Positions 1 through 8,578 of a stretch of 64,000 nt of DNA are shown in pieces (within the stretch, counting starts at the first letter, position 1; each line of letters opens with the position of its first letter). The translations under genes were made by a program, and so were the position numbers. The stretch covers positions 55,103 to 119,102 of the forward strand of contig NZ_JBARWZ010000255.1 of assembly GCF_049647105.1 (NCBI RefSeq), written 5' to 3'. Under the pieces are notes generated by a model. The model made no database searches, had not been told where the DNA came from, and saw only the letters and a program-made list of their open reading frames with translations. Source of the DNA: Actinophytocola sp049647105 (GTDB taxonomy: Bacteria; Actinomycetota; Actinomycetes; Mycobacteriales; Pseudonocardiaceae).

Positions 1-275
1 CGCTGGTCAGGCCACAATCAGCAGCGCGAACGCGCCGTCCATTTCGCAAACCGCCGGATGCCAACCCCCACCCGTTCCCGGGGGCGTCCCGCCTTGCCAG
101 TCTACCGGGGACTGGGTGGAAAAGGGCTGGTTGCGGTGGTGAGGGCGGGCGAAAGGGACAGTCGTTCGAGGAGTGCGAGCGAATGGGACTGTCGCGCCGT
201 TTTGGGGACCGGCTGAGGACTTGCGTCGTGACTGTCTCGTCGGTACACGGCATGCGTCCTGTGTGGACGGGACCG
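1..275. other. non-coding stretch before folK
   Basis: No frame here has a recognisable protein. The stretch lies downstream of folK, which is read leftward and stops at 276. It holds one copy of a 56-bp dispersed repeat (53-108, listed separately). Around 151-215 there are two near copies of a GGGAC(A/T)GTCG motif. The next gene to the left is outside the window. Confidence 0.6.
53..108. repeat. 56-bp dispersed repeat, copy 1
   Basis: The 56 bases match positions 24118-24173 with a single mismatch (T at 94 versus A in the other copy). The unit has GCCGG at its left end and CCGG at its right end, and an internal CCCCC...GGGGG inverted pair that can fold as a hairpin. Both copies are intergenic and in the same orientation. 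It resembles a REP-like intergenic repeat. No transposase or other mobility gene is nearby. Confidence 0.85.
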
Positions 276-773
276 TCACTGGGTGAGGAGCAGATCCTTG
301 CGTTCGTGGACCGCTGACCTGTCCTCTTCCGACAGTGTGGCCAGCACGTCGGCGACTCGGCCGTGGCCCGGGAGTTCGGCGTCCGGGTCCATCGCCAGCC
401 ACGGGATCAGCACCGTCGCGCGGTCCGGCGTGCCGGGGTGTGGCAGCAGGAGGTCGGGGTGATCACTGGTCACCCCGGCCACCGTCACCACGTCCACGTC
501 CAGCGTTCGCGGGCCCCAGCGTTGCTCACGCACCCGGCCCGCCGCCTGTTCCAATGCCTGGCCGCGCCGCAGCCAGCCCCACTCGTCGATCTCCGGGGAC
601 GACACCACCAGCACCGCGTTCAGGAAGTCGGGCTGGTCCGTCACGCCCCACGCCGCCGTCTCGTACACCGGGGACGCCTTCTCCAGCACGTCCCGGAAAC
701 CGTCCACCGCCAGGCGCAGGAACGCGAGGCGGTCGCCCATGTTCGAACCCAGCGACAGGACCGCTCTCGTCAT
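276..773 (-). CDS. folK: 2-amino-4-hydroxy-6-hydroxymethyldihydropteridine diphosphokinase (HPPK)
   Basis: Transfers pyrophosphate from ATP to 6-hydroxymethyl-7,8-dihydropterin, the step just before dihydropteroate synthase in folate synthesis; cytoplasmic. The 165-residue product opens with the HPPK signature LSLGSNMGDR and carries RWGPRTLDVDVV and LPHPGTPDRATVLIPW, which hold the metal-binding DxD and the pterin/ATP loops. Its length is normal for the family. The ATG at 773 overlaps the folB stop as ATGA, so translation is probably coupled. The reading frame stays open further upstream, but that part is folB read in the wrong frame. It is the last gene of folE-folP-folB-folK, the same order as M. 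tuberculosis Rv3609c-Rv3606c. Confidence 0.96.
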   Translation of the reverse strand: MTRAVLSLGSNMGDRLAFLRLAVDGFRDVLEKASPVYETAAWGVTDQPDFLNAVLVVSSPEIDEWGWLRRGQALEQAAGRVREQRWGPRTLDVDVVTVAGVTSDHPDLLLPHPGTPDRATVLIPWLAMDPDAELPGHGRVADVLATLSEEDRSAVHERKDLLLTQ

Positions 774-1144
774 CCCATGCGCTTCCTGGACCGGCGGACC
801 GTCACCGCCACGTCGGCGAACGTCAGCGGGATCGGCGCTTCCGGCTTGTGGATCGTGACCTCCACCGCGTGCAGACGCTCGTCCCAGCGCATGACGTCCT
901 CCGCCGTCTCCGTCGCGACCGTCTCGATCAGGTCGCGGGACGGGCCCTCGACGATCTTCGCCACCCGCGTCGCCAGCACGCTGTAGTCCAGAGTCTTCGC
1001 CAGCGCGTCGGTCGCCGCCGCCTCGGCCAGTTCCAGCCACACGGTCACGTCGACCACGAAGTCCTGGCCGTTGCGTTTCTCGTGCTCCAGGACGCCGTGG
1101 TTGCCCCGTACCCGCAGCCCGGTCAGCGTGATGCGGTCAGCCAA
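770..1144 (-). CDS. folB: dihydroneopterin aldolase
   Basis: Cleaves 7,8-dihydroneopterin to 6-hydroxymethyl-7,8-dihydropterin and glycolaldehyde, supplying FolK. The 124-residue protein shows the family pattern: ITLTGLRVRGNHGVLEHEK at the N terminus, with the conserved Gly-His and Glu, then FVVDVTVWLE, DYSVLATRVAKIVE and the C-terminal EVTIHKPEAPIP with the catalytic Lys. The start is a TTG at 1144, eight bases inside the end of folP; no later ATG keeps the conserved N terminus. The stop overlaps the folK start. Cytoplasmic, folate pathway. Confidence 0.95.
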   Translation of the reverse strand: MADRITLTGLRVRGNHGVLEHEKRNGQDFVVDVTVWLELAEAAATDALAKTLDYSVLATRVAKIVEGPSRDLIETVATETAEDVMRWDERLHAVEVTIHKPEAPIPLTFADVAVTVRRSRKRMG

Positions 1145-1964
1145 GCGCTTCCACCACCTTCACCGCGTCCAGGGACCGGCGCACGTCGTGCACCCGCACG
1201 CCCCACGCGCCCGCCGTCGCCACCAGCGCCGAGATCGCCGCGGTCGCGTCCTCCCGGTCGTCCGGCGGGCGGGGCACGCCTTCCTTGTCCGCCAACAGAG
1301 TACCGAGGAACCGCTTGCGTGACGCACCCACCAGCACCGGGAAACCCAGTCCCAGCAACACATCCAGGCGGCGCAGCAGCTCCCAGTTGTGATCGCCCTT
1401 CTTCGCGAAGCCGAGACCGGGGTCCAGCACCAGCGCGTCAGACGCCACGCCCGCCGCCAGTGCCGCGTCGACCCTGGCCGACAGCTCGTCGCGCACGTCG
1501 GTGACCACGTCGTCGTAGGTGGCCAGGGAGTCCATGTCCTTCGAGTAGCCGCGCCAGTGCATCAGGATCCACGGCACGCCCGCGTCCGCGATCACGCGGG
1601 CCATGTCCGCGTCGGCCAGGCCGCCGGACACGTCGTTCACGATCACCGCGCCCGCCTCGATCGCCGCCGCCGCCACGCGGGCCCTGGTCGTGTCCACCGA
1701 CACCGCCACACCCGCAGAGGACAGGCCGCGGATCACCGGCAGGATCCTGGCGATCTCCACGTCCGGCGCCACCCGGTCCGCACCAGGCCTCGTCGACTCG
1801 CCGCCGACGTCCACCAGGTCGGCGCCGTCGGTCCACATCTCGACGCCGTGCGCCAGTGCGTCTTCCAGGTGCAGGTAGCGGCCGCCGTCGGAGAACGAGT
1901 CCGGGGTGACGTTCAGAACGCCCACCACGGCGCAACGGCCGGGGCGGGGCAGCGCGTTGATCAC
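1137..1964 (-). CDS. folP: dihydropteroate synthase
   Basis: Condenses dihydropterin pyrophosphate with p-aminobenzoate to dihydropteroate; this is the sulfonamide target. The 275-residue TIM-barrel has the two family signatures, GVLNVTPDSFSDGG near the N terminus and VDVGGESTRPGA, then VSVDTTRA, VNDVSGG, LDPGLGFAKKGDHN and the pABA/pyrophosphate loop VGASRKRFLG. The GTG at 1964 overlaps the folE stop (GTGA). Upstream in-frame sequence overlaps folE out of frame and has no family similarity. No substitution stands out in the visible motifs, so it looks like a working, FolP1-type enzyme. Confidence 0.96.
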   Translation of the reverse strand: MINALPRPGRCAVVGVLNVTPDSFSDGGRYLHLEDALAHGVEMWTDGADLVDVGGESTRPGADRVAPDVEIARILPVIRGLSSAGVAVSVDTTRARVAAAAIEAGAVIVNDVSGGLADADMARVIADAGVPWILMHWRGYSKDMDSLATYDDVVTDVRDELSARVDAALAAGVASDALVLDPGLGFAKKGDHNWELLRRLDVLLGLGFPVLVGASRKRFLGTLLADKEGVPRPPDDREDATAAISALVATAGAWGVRVHDVRRSLDAVKVVEALG

Positions 1965-2581
1965 CGGCTGCGCCCGTTGATCAGTGCGAGCGCCTCGGAG
2001 CGGGACGCCGACGAGTCGCGGAACATGCCACGCACCGCGGAGGTCGTGGTGCGGGCGCCCGGTTTGCGGATGCCGCGCATCGCCATGCACAGGTGCTCGG
2101 CCTCGACGACGACGATCACGCCACGCGGATCCAGCTTGTTCTCGATCGCGTCGGCGATCTGCGAGGTGAGCCGCTCCTGCACCTGCGGGCGTTTCGCGTA
2201 CAGGTCGACGAGCCGCGCGAGCTTGGACAGGCCGGTGACCTTGCCCTGCTCGTTCGGGATGTAGCCGACGTGCGCGACGCCGTGGAACGGCACCAGGTGG
2301 TGCTCGCACGTCGAGTACATCGGGATGTCGGTGACCAGCACCAGCTCGTCGTGGCACTCGTCGAACGTCTTGTCGAGCACCGCGTCCGGGTCCGTGTACA
2401 GGCCGCCGAACATCTCGAGGTACGCCCTGGCCACCCGCGCCGGGGTGTCCTGGAGGCCCTCGCGGTCCGGGTTCTCGCCGCATGCGAGCAGCAGTTCCCG
2501 GACCGCCTTCTCGGCCCGCTCCTGGTCGAACGTCGACCCGCCGGTATACAGCGGGCCCCTGCGGGACCCGTTAACCGTCAC
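1961..2581 (-). CDS. folE: GTP cyclohydrolase I
   Basis: Opens the purine ring of GTP to form dihydroneopterin triphosphate, the first committed folate step; cytoplasmic homodecamer, zinc dependent. The protein holds the zinc ligands in STCEHHLVPFHG and the later LCMAMRGIRKPG, and GKVTGLSKLARLVD. With the GTG at 2581 it is 206 residues, the family size. That start follows GGAGG with a six-base spacer, the strongest ribosome site here. An in-frame GTG at 2611 would add ten residues (MDLDGDRRRA), which are not conserved, so it is less likely. The gene lies 42 bases after ftsH and is probably cotranscribed with it. Confidence 0.94.
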   Translation of the reverse strand: MTVNGSRRGPLYTGGSTFDQERAEKAVRELLLACGENPDREGLQDTPARVARAYLEMFGGLYTDPDAVLDKTFDECHDELVLVTDIPMYSTCEHHLVPFHGVAHVGYIPNEQGKVTGLSKLARLVDLYAKRPQVQERLTSQIADAIENKLDPRGVIVVVEAEHLCMAMRGIRKPGARTTTSAVRGMFRDSSASRSEALALINGRSR

Positions 2582-2623
2582 AGCTCGCCTCCGGTCGCCG
2601 TCCAGGTCCACCCAGGACCTTCT

Positions 2624-4942
2624 TCAGCGACCACTATCCCATTCGGGACCGTCACGACGGTCCCGATCGTCCGGTCGTACCTGGTCGGACGGGCCGGGCT
2701 GTGGCTGATCCCACGATGGGCGCCACGGCTGGTTGTTGCCGGGAGGCTGCGTCGCCGGGGTCCACCCGGGCGGGGCGCCGTAGTTCGGCGGGCCCGCGTT
2801 GCCAGGACCACCCGCAGGCGGGTAGCCACCCGACGGCGGATACGGCTGGCCGTAGGCACCCGGCCGCGGCGGCAGGCCGTTCGGGCCCGCGCCGTTGCCA
2901 CCGGGAGGCTCCGGGTTCGACCGAGGCGGACCACCAGGCAGCTCGCCGCCACCCGGCGCGGTGCGCACCGGGGTCGGCTCGGGCTCCTGCACCGGCGGCC
3001 ACGGCTCGCCACGCTCCTTGGCCAGCTCGCCAGGCGTCTTGATCGGCGGCTTGTCCGACGGCGTGCGGCCACCGAACTCGTTGAACGCCGTGATCCTCGG
3101 CCGCTTCTCGACGCCTGCGAAGATGCGCTCCAGGTCCTTGCGCTGCAGCGTCTCCTTCTGGAGCAGCTCGATCACGAGGCTGTCGAGGATGTCGCGGTAG
3201 GTGTTGAGCACGTCCCACGCCTCGGTGTGCGCCGCCTCGATGAGCTTGCGCACCTCCTCGTCGATCTCGTGCGCGACCTCAAGCGAGTAGTCCGGCGCGT
3301 GGCCCATCGAGCGGCCCAGGAACGGGTCGCCCTCGTCCTTGCCGTACTTGACCGCGCCGAGGCGGGCGCTCATGCCGTACTCGGTGACCATCGCCTTGGC
3401 GATCTTGGTGGCCTGCTCGATGTCGGACGAGGCACCGGTGGTCGGCTCGTGGAACACCAGCTCCTCGGCCGAGCGTCCGCCGAGCGCGAACACCAGGCGC
3501 GCGATCATCTCCGAACGGGTCATGAGCTGCTTGTCGTCCTCCGGGACGACGAGCGCGTGCCCACCCGTGCGGCCGCGCGGCAGGATCGTCAGCTTGTACA
3601 CCGGCTCCAGGTCCGGCATCGCCCACGCGGCGAGCGCGTGCCCGCCCTCGTGGTAGGCCGTGATCTTCTTCTCCTTCTCGGAGATGATCCGGCTCCTGCG
3701 AGCGGGGCCGCCGATCACGCGGTCGACCGACTCCTCCAGCGCGACACTGTCGATCATCGTGCCGTTGGTGCGTGCGGTGAGCAGCGCTGCCTCGTTGATG
3801 ACGTTGGCCAGGTCGGCGCCGGACATGCCGACGGTGCGCTTGGCGAGCCCGTCGAGGTCGGCGTCCGGGTCGAGCGGCTTGCCCTTGGAGTGGACCTCGA
3901 GGATCTTCTTGCGACCCATCAGGTCGGGCACGGACACCGGGATCTGCCGGTCGAAGCGGCCGGGACGCAGCAGCGCGGGGTCGAGGATGTCCGGGCGGTT
4001 GGTCGCGGCGATGAGGATGATGCCACCGCGCGCGTCGAAGCCGTCCATCTCGACGAGCAGCTGGTTCAGCGTCTGCTCACGCTCGTCGTGCCCACCGCCG
4101 AGGCCGGCGCCGCGCTGGCGGCCGACCGCGTCGATCTCATCGACGAAGATGATGCAGGGCGCGTTCTGCTTGGCCTGTTCGAACAGGTCGCGAACACGTG
4201 AGGCGCCGACACCGACGAACATCTCGACGAAGTCCGAGCCGGAGATCGAGTAGAACGGCACGCCGGCCTCACCTGCGACCGCGCGGGCCAGCAGCGTCTT
4301 ACCGGTGCCCGGCGGGCCGTACAGCAGCACGCCCTTCGGGATCTTCGCGCCGAGCGCCTGGTAGCGACCAGGGTTCTGCAGGAAGTCCTTGATCTCGTAC
4401 AGCTCTTCGACCGCCTCGTCACAGCCGGCCACGTCGGAGAACGTCGTCTTCGGCATGTCCTTCGGCAGCTGCTTGGCGCGCGACTTGCCGAAGTTCATCA
4501 CCCGGTTTCCGCCGCCCTGGACGTTGTTCATCATCCACATCAGCAGGATGAGGAGCAGGCCAAGCGGGATCAGGAAGATCAGGATCTGGGTGAGGAAGGA
4601 CTCCTGCGTGACCGTCGTGTTGAACTCGGTCTTGTTGTCGACCTGGTCCTCGAGCTGCCGGTAGATATCGCCCGTTGCGGCGGCTGGGAAGTGCGTGATG
4701 ATCTGAGTGACCTTCTGACCGTCCTGGTCGACCGGGTCCTTCAGAGTCAGCTTGAGACGCTGTTCCTTGTCCTCCAGCTCAGCCTTCTCGACGTTACCGC
4801 CGGTGATCTGCGACGTGGCCTTCGAGGTCGAGACCTCGGTATAGCCACGCGTGTCATCGAACAGCATGCTGATCAAGAAGTAGAGCAGCAACACCACCAG
4901 GATCCACACCAGCGGGTTGCGAAGCAGGCGCTTGCGGTCCAT
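2624..4942 (-). CDS. ftsH: ATP-dependent zinc metalloprotease FtsH
   Basis: Membrane-anchored AAA+ protease that extracts and degrades membrane and some cytosolic proteins. The 772-residue product has a transmembrane helix just after MDRKRLLRNP, a periplasmic segment, a second helix (LIFLIPLGLLLILLMWMM), the AAA module with Walker A GPPGTGKT near residue 209 and Walker B FVDEIDA, the SRH, and the zinc site HEGGH near residue 430. The last ~130 residues are Pro/Gly-rich and low in complexity, as in mycobacterial FtsH. The ATG at 4942 is chosen by comparison with the mycobacterial N terminus; an upstream ATG at 4984 would add 14 basic residues. Syntenic with Rv3610c, ahead of folE. Confidence 0.95.
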   Translation of the reverse strand: MDRKRLLRNPLVWILVVLLLYFLISMLFDDTRGYTEVSTSKATSQITGGNVEKAELEDKEQRLKLTLKDPVDQDGQKVTQIITHFPAAATGDIYRQLEDQVDNKTEFNTTVTQESFLTQILIFLIPLGLLLILLMWMMNNVQGGGNRVMNFGKSRAKQLPKDMPKTTFSDVAGCDEAVEELYEIKDFLQNPGRYQALGAKIPKGVLLYGPPGTGKTLLARAVAGEAGVPFYSISGSDFVEMFVGVGASRVRDLFEQAKQNAPCIIFVDEIDAVGRQRGAGLGGGHDEREQTLNQLLVEMDGFDARGGIILIAATNRPDILDPALLRPGRFDRQIPVSVPDLMGRKKILEVHSKGKPLDPDADLDGLAKRTVGMSGADLANVINEAALLTARTNGTMIDSVALEESVDRVIGGPARRSRIISEKEKKITAYHEGGHALAAWAMPDLEPVYKLTILPRGRTGGHALVVPEDDKQLMTRSEMIARLVFALGGRSAEELVFHEPTTGASSDIEQATKIAKAMVTEYGMSARLGAVKYGKDEGDPFLGRSMGHAPDYSLEVAHEIDEEVRKLIEAAHTEAWDVLNTYRDILDSLVIELLQKETLQRKDLERIFAGVEKRPRITAFNEFGGRTPSDKPPIKTPGELAKERGEPWPPVQEPEPTPVRTAPGGGELPGGPPRSNPEPPGGNGAGPNGLPPRPGAYGQPYPPSGGYPPAGGPGNAGPPNYGAPPGWTPATQPPGNNQPWRPSWDQPQPGPSDQVRPDDRDRRDGPEWDSGR

Positions 4943-5126
4943 CAACTTACGGCCGCGGCGCGGCCCGACCCTCCCTGACAGCATGTGATACCTGGCCGGA
5001 CGAGGCACTCCGGTCCACCCAGGGTACCGCCCATGGCTGGGCCCCCACTGCGCGAAGTGCGCGAGAGGTACCCACGCAGATCCAACGGCGCAGGGGCCGA
5101 ATCGGTTCCCGAGGAGAACGTGCAGG

Positions 5127-5867
5127 TCAGGCCGTGACGGACGACACCATCTCGCCGATCCGGTGCCGGAGGGTCGCCGCGTCCGCCGGTGCGATCGTCA
5201 CCCAGTCGTTCCGCGACTGGGTGAGGTAGCGGCCCGACTCGTTGTCGAACCACGACAGCACCTGGCTGCGGCGGCGGCCCCGCATGTCGTTGCGGCTGTT
5301 CGCCGCGATCTGGCCGCCACGCCGGTTCGGCATGGCGGTCAGCTTCGCGAGGGCCTTACGGGTCTCCTGGTCGCTCGCCCGGACGGCCGCGCCTGTTTTC
5401 GCGCCGACCGCCGCCAGCTCGTTCGCAGGCAGCGAGATGGAGGTCTCGGTGCCGCGCCGGGCAGGCGGCAGCATGCCCACGATCGTGGAGACCAGCCCGT
5501 CACGCGGGATGGGCCGCAGCCGCAGGCCGTCCTTCTGCTGGACCGCCAGCACCGCCGAGCCACGGCCGCTCGCGGCGAGCGCGAGGACCGGGTCGGCGCC
5601 GGTGTCCGGCAGGAACACGGAGTCGACGCTCAGCTCCGGGTTCGCGAGCGCCAGCAGCCAGTCCTCCAGCTGCGGCTCAAGCCGGCCCGACTTGCCGAGA
5701 AGCCGGCCCGCGACCAGCTCCTCCCGGATCCGCCGCCGAAGCATCGCGCGGCTGTCCACCGTGGCGCCGTGCGACTGGATCACCAGCGGGTAAGGCGGTT
5801 CGCCTGCGTCGAGCGCTTCCCAGAGAAAGTCCAGCGCGATGGGGCTGATCAGCCGTTCCTGCTGCAC
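5127..5867 (-). CDS. EspG-like ESX secretion-associated chaperone (copy 1)
   Basis: EspG proteins are cytosolic chaperones that bind PPE proteins and guide PE-PPE pairs to a type VII (ESX) secretion system. This 246-residue protein shows the family layout: an N-terminal SPIALDFLWEALDAGEPPYP, a central beta-rich part, and a C terminus with GRRRSQVLSWFDNESGRYL and DWVTIAPADAATLRHRI. The same blocks occur in the second copy at 10385-11110, so the two are paralogues. GTG start at 5867, two bases after the PPE-like gene stop, which suggests translational coupling with its likely client. No ESX core ATPase or membrane component is present in the window. Confidence 0.85.
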   Translation of the reverse strand: MQQERLISPIALDFLWEALDAGEPPYPLVIQSHGATVDSRAMLRRRIREELVAGRLLGKSGRLEPQLEDWLLALANPELSVDSVFLPDTGADPVLALAASGRGSAVLAVQQKDGLRLRPIPRDGLVSTIVGMLPPARRGTETSISLPANELAAVGAKTGAAVRASDQETRKALAKLTAMPNRRGGQIAANSRNDMRGRRRSQVLSWFDNESGRYLTQSRNDWVTIAPADAATLRHRIGEMVSSVTA

Positions 5868-5868
5868 C

Positions 5869-7224
5869 TCAATCGTCGTCCCCGCCGATGACCGCCGGGG
5901 CGGTCATCTGGTCGTCGCCGAAGGTGCTCTCCGGGTCGCCCGCGACGAGGTACGCGGGACGCTGGTGCTCCTGGTCGTCCTCTTTGTCGCCCTTGCCACG
6001 AGGAGCGCCACCCATGCCGCCCGCACCGCCGCGACCGCCACCGGCTGGAGCCATGCCACCGGGCGTCATGCCCTTGGGACCGGTCGCACCCGGGTTACCC
6101 GCGCCGCCCGCACCGGCACCGGCACCCGCGCCACCGGCGCCACCCGCGCCGCCGCCGAAACTGCCGAACCCACCGCCGAAACCACCCGCACCCGCACCGG
6201 GCACGGCCGTCGACGGGCCACCGCCACCCGGCCCGAACGTGGTGGGCGACGGCGTCGTCGGACCGGGGTTGTAGCCGGAGGTGCCGGTGCCGATGCCGCT
6301 GGGAACCGGATTGAAGCCGCTCTGGTCGGTCGACCCGTCGTTGTCGAAGAAGCCCTGGTCAGCGCCCGGCGCACCGATGCCGCCGACGTACCCACCGCTC
6401 GGTGCGCCCGTGTGCGTGCCGTGGTTGAACCCCGACGAGTCGCCGGTGCCCGGGATCGAGACGGTGCCACCGGTGATGTTGTTGTTGTTCCCGCCGCCAC
6501 CACCGATCGTCTCCTTCGGCGGCACGAACGACGGCGTCGCCTCGTCGACCGCGGTCAGCGACTGCGTGTAGGCGGTCAGGTAGGCGATCTGCTCGCGCTT
6601 GACCGCGTCGGCAGCGTCCTTCTGCGCCTTCATGTCCGTCTGCATGGCCGCGGGCCCGCCGGTCACCATCGCGTTGAGGGCCTGCTGCTGGTCGAACTCC
6701 TGCGCGGGCGGCAGCTTGCGCACCTCGGCAGCCGCGAGCGACTGCTTCGACATCTGGACGCCCATCATCTGCGCGGTCTGCCCGGCGACACCGGCCGTCT
6801 GGGCGAGCGGCGAGAGCGCACCCTTGGCGGAGTCAGCCGCGACGCCCGACCAGGCGCCGTCGAGCGCGTTCACGGCCTCGAACAGCGCGTTGGCCGCCTC
6901 GGCGAGGCCGTTACCACCGTCATTGAACGCGCGACCCAGCGTATCGGCGGTCGTGGGGTTGTTGTTCAGGGTGGCGAATTCGTACAGCTGCTTGCTCTCG
7001 AACGAGTCCCAGAACGGGGTGTCACCGATGACCCGGTCGTCGCCCATCCGCACCGCGGGCGCCAGCTCGGCAGCCTGACTCGCGTTGATCGACTGCTGGA
7101 TCTCCTGCTTCGTCGACCGGTCCTCGTCCGGCATGTGGTTCATGACCCGGCGCGTATCCGCGGCCTGGTCACCCGCGTACCGGTGCGTGTCGTAGTGCGG
7201 TTGCTGCTCGTTGTTCGGTGCCAC
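5869..7224 (-). CDS. PPE-like ESX substrate with Gly/Ala/Pro-rich C-terminal domain
   Basis: The N-terminal ~200 residues look helical and include AWSG in the WxG position of WXG100/PPE helical hairpins, with long Ala- and Gln-rich helices. The remaining ~250 residues are Gly/Asn/Pro-rich (runs such as GGGGGNNNN, then Gly-Ala repeats), typical of the exported tail of PPE-like proteins in Pseudonocardiales. The protein has 451 residues and no signal peptide, as expected for a type VII substrate. The GTG at 7224 is preceded by GGGGGAG at five bases; an upstream in-frame extension to 7293 has no such site. It lies between four lipoprotein genes and EspG, the usual partner arrangement. The exact family is an inference. 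Confidence 0.7.
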   Translation of the reverse strand: MAPNNEQQPHYDTHRYAGDQAADTRRVMNHMPDEDRSTKQEIQQSINASQAAELAPAVRMGDDRVIGDTPFWDSFESKQLYEFATLNNNPTTADTLGRAFNDGGNGLAEAANALFEAVNALDGAWSGVAADSAKGALSPLAQTAGVAGQTAQMMGVQMSKQSLAAAEVRKLPPAQEFDQQQALNAMVTGGPAAMQTDMKAQKDAADAVKREQIAYLTAYTQSLTAVDEATPSFVPPKETIGGGGGNNNNITGGTVSIPGTGDSSGFNHGTHTGAPSGGYVGGIGAPGADQGFFDNDGSTDQSGFNPVPSGIGTGTSGYNPGPTTPSPTTFGPGGGGPSTAVPGAGAGGFGGGFGSFGGGAGGAGGAGAGAGAGGAGNPGATGPKGMTPGGMAPAGGGRGGAGGMGGAPRGKGDKEDDQEHQRPAYLVAGDPESTFGDDQMTAPAVIGGDDD

Positions 7225-7235
7225 TGGTACTCCCC

Positions 7236-7811
7236 CTACTGGTCCTTCACTCGCGGGATAATCAGGTTCGCAAGCTGGTTCGCGACCTGGCAATGGTCGA
7301 ACTGACCCTCGCCCGCGGTGCGCACCGCGACCGTCGTGTGCACCAACCGCCCGCTGGGCAGGTCGACCAAGATGTCACAGGTCGTCGAGATATCGGTGTT
7401 CAAAGACTGCACACCCGGCAGACCATCGATCGTCGTCGGCGTGTTCGTGATGGTCGGACCGGTGTCCACACTCGCGTACGCGCCGCCCTCCTGGAAACCC
7501 ACGATGAGCGTGGTCTTGTCTTTCCAGGTGCAGATCGTGTGGTCGTCCCGGAGGCTGTTGCCCGTCTCGCCGTCGGCGGAGCCACCCAGTTCCTCGGCTT
7601 CGTCGGGCGAAAGCAGTTCGCACAGGCGCGCGAGCGAATAGTCCGACTCTTCGGGCTCGGACGTCGTTTCACCGATCGACTCGTCCGAGGTGCCGGTGCC
7701 CGTCGGTTTCGGCTGTCCCGCCATCGCGCTGTTGCAGGCGACAGGGGCCCCGAGTGTGGCAACGCCGAGAACGGCCGCTGTCACACTCCGCCTCATGACG
7801 GCAATCACCAC
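7236..7811 (-). CDS. DUF3558-family lipoprotein (copy 4 of 4)
   Basis: Predicted secreted lipoprotein of unknown function. It has a hydrophobic signal segment (RRSVTAAVLGVATLGAP) ending at VACNSA, where the Cys would be lipidated; the box is weaker than in the sister genes because of the Pro. It then has the block shared by all four copies: DYSLARLCELLSPDEAEELGG, a central TTLIVGFQ strand, a TIDGLPGVQSL turn and a C terminus ending LIIPRVKDQ. Paired Cys residues probably form disulfides. The GTG at 7811 lies eight bases after AGGA; the ATG at 7796 is an alternative. DUF3558 genes commonly sit beside ESX genes in Actinobacteria. Confidence 0.8.
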   Translation of the reverse strand: MVIAVMRRSVTAAVLGVATLGAPVACNSAMAGQPKPTGTGTSDESIGETTSEPEESDYSLARLCELLSPDEAEELGGSADGETGNSLRDDHTICTWKDKTTLIVGFQEGGAYASVDTGPTITNTPTTIDGLPGVQSLNTDISTTCDILVDLPSGRLVHTTVAVRTAGEGQFDHCQVANQLANLIIPRVKDQ

Positions 7812-7823
7812 TGCTGCGTCCTG

Positions 7824-7974
7824 TCGTACACCTTGCGCCCCCTGGCTACTCGGCGCGCACACCCCTCCCGTGCAGCGCGTGACCACTGTCGAGATTAACG
7901 CACCCGGATCACACGCGGGAACGCAATCAATACAAAGACCATCCGTCACCTGCGACAGGCACTCACCGTGACGG
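7824..7974 (-). repeat. promoter-region repeat A (of A, B, C)
   Basis: About 151 bp that align with 10177-10329 at roughly 85% identity, and more weakly over 46 bp with 9191-9236. In copy B it covers the upstream region and first codons of the small gene at 9819-10184. Here it sits upstream of the fourth DUF3558 gene, and the copied start (GTG TAC GA...) runs quickly into a stop. The best conserved part, on the minus strand, runs from TTGAT(T/C) through GTTCCCG to TTAATCTC. It looks like a duplicated promoter. Confidence 0.75.
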
Positions 7975-8007
7975 CCATTCGCCGGGCGACCGACGCCAGC
8001 AGCTCCC

Positions 8008-8565
8008 TCACTGGTCGCTCACCCTGGGAATGATCAGGTTCGACAGCTCGGTCGCCACCTGACACGGGTCGTACTTGCCTTCGCCCGCCGACAGCACCGA
8101 GGCGCTGGACGTGAAGAGTCTGCCGCTGGGCAGATCCACCAGGATCTCGCAGACCACGAAGCGGTCGCTCTGCAACGACTGAACCGCGGGCAACCCATCG
8201 ACCTTGGTCGGCGTGTTGGTGATGCCGCGGCCGGTGTCGGCGTTCGCGGTCGTCAGCCCATCCTGGAAACCGACCACCAGGGTCGTCGCATCCGACCACT
8301 GGCAGATGGCGTGGCCGTCCGAGACGCTGTTGGTCTTCTCGCCGTCGGCCGAGCCGCCAAGTTGCTGGGCTTCGTCCGGCGTCAACAGCTCACAGAGCCG
8401 AGCAAGCGAGTAGTCGGGCTCGGACGTCGTTTCCTCGGCCGGCTCCTCCGTGGACCCGGTTTCCGTCGTCGGCTGCCCAGCCGTGGCGCTGTTGCAGGCG
8501 GCAAGGGCAAAGAGGACGGCGAGGCCGACTACGACCGCCACACGCTGCTTCTCCACACGAACCAC
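8008..8565 (-). CDS. DUF3558-family lipoprotein (copy 3 of 4)
   Basis: 185-residue predicted lipoprotein. The signal peptide (VAVVVGLAVLFALAAC) ends in a good lipobox, LAAC, followed by NSATAGQ, nearly identical to copy 1. A Thr/Glu-rich linker leads into DYSLARLCELLTPDEAQQLGG, then TTLVVGFQDG, VDGLPAVQSL and a C terminus ending LIIPRVSDQ. The GTG at 8565 follows GGGAG with a six-base spacer. It is read in the same direction as its three paralogues, with 13 bases to the preceding copy. Expected at the outer face of the cell membrane; the function of DUF3558 is unknown, although the family often sits with ESX genes. Confidence 0.85.
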   Translation of the reverse strand: MVRVEKQRVAVVVGLAVLFALAACNSATAGQPTTETGSTEEPAEETTSEPDYSLARLCELLTPDEAQQLGGSADGEKTNSVSDGHAICQWSDATTLVVGFQDGLTTANADTGRGITNTPTKVDGLPAVQSLQSDRFVVCEILVDLPSGRLFTSSASVLSAGEGKYDPCQVATELSNLIIPRVSDQ

Positions 8566-8578
8566 TAACGACTCCCGC

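Noticed and set aside
2093..4201. 702-codon open frame on the + strand across ftsH and folE
   Set aside because: Antisense to genes with complete catalytic motifs; no signature of its own.
4943..5253. Short minus-strand frame upstream of ftsH
   Set aside because: Overlaps the EspG-like gene end out of frame; no ribosome site or similarity.
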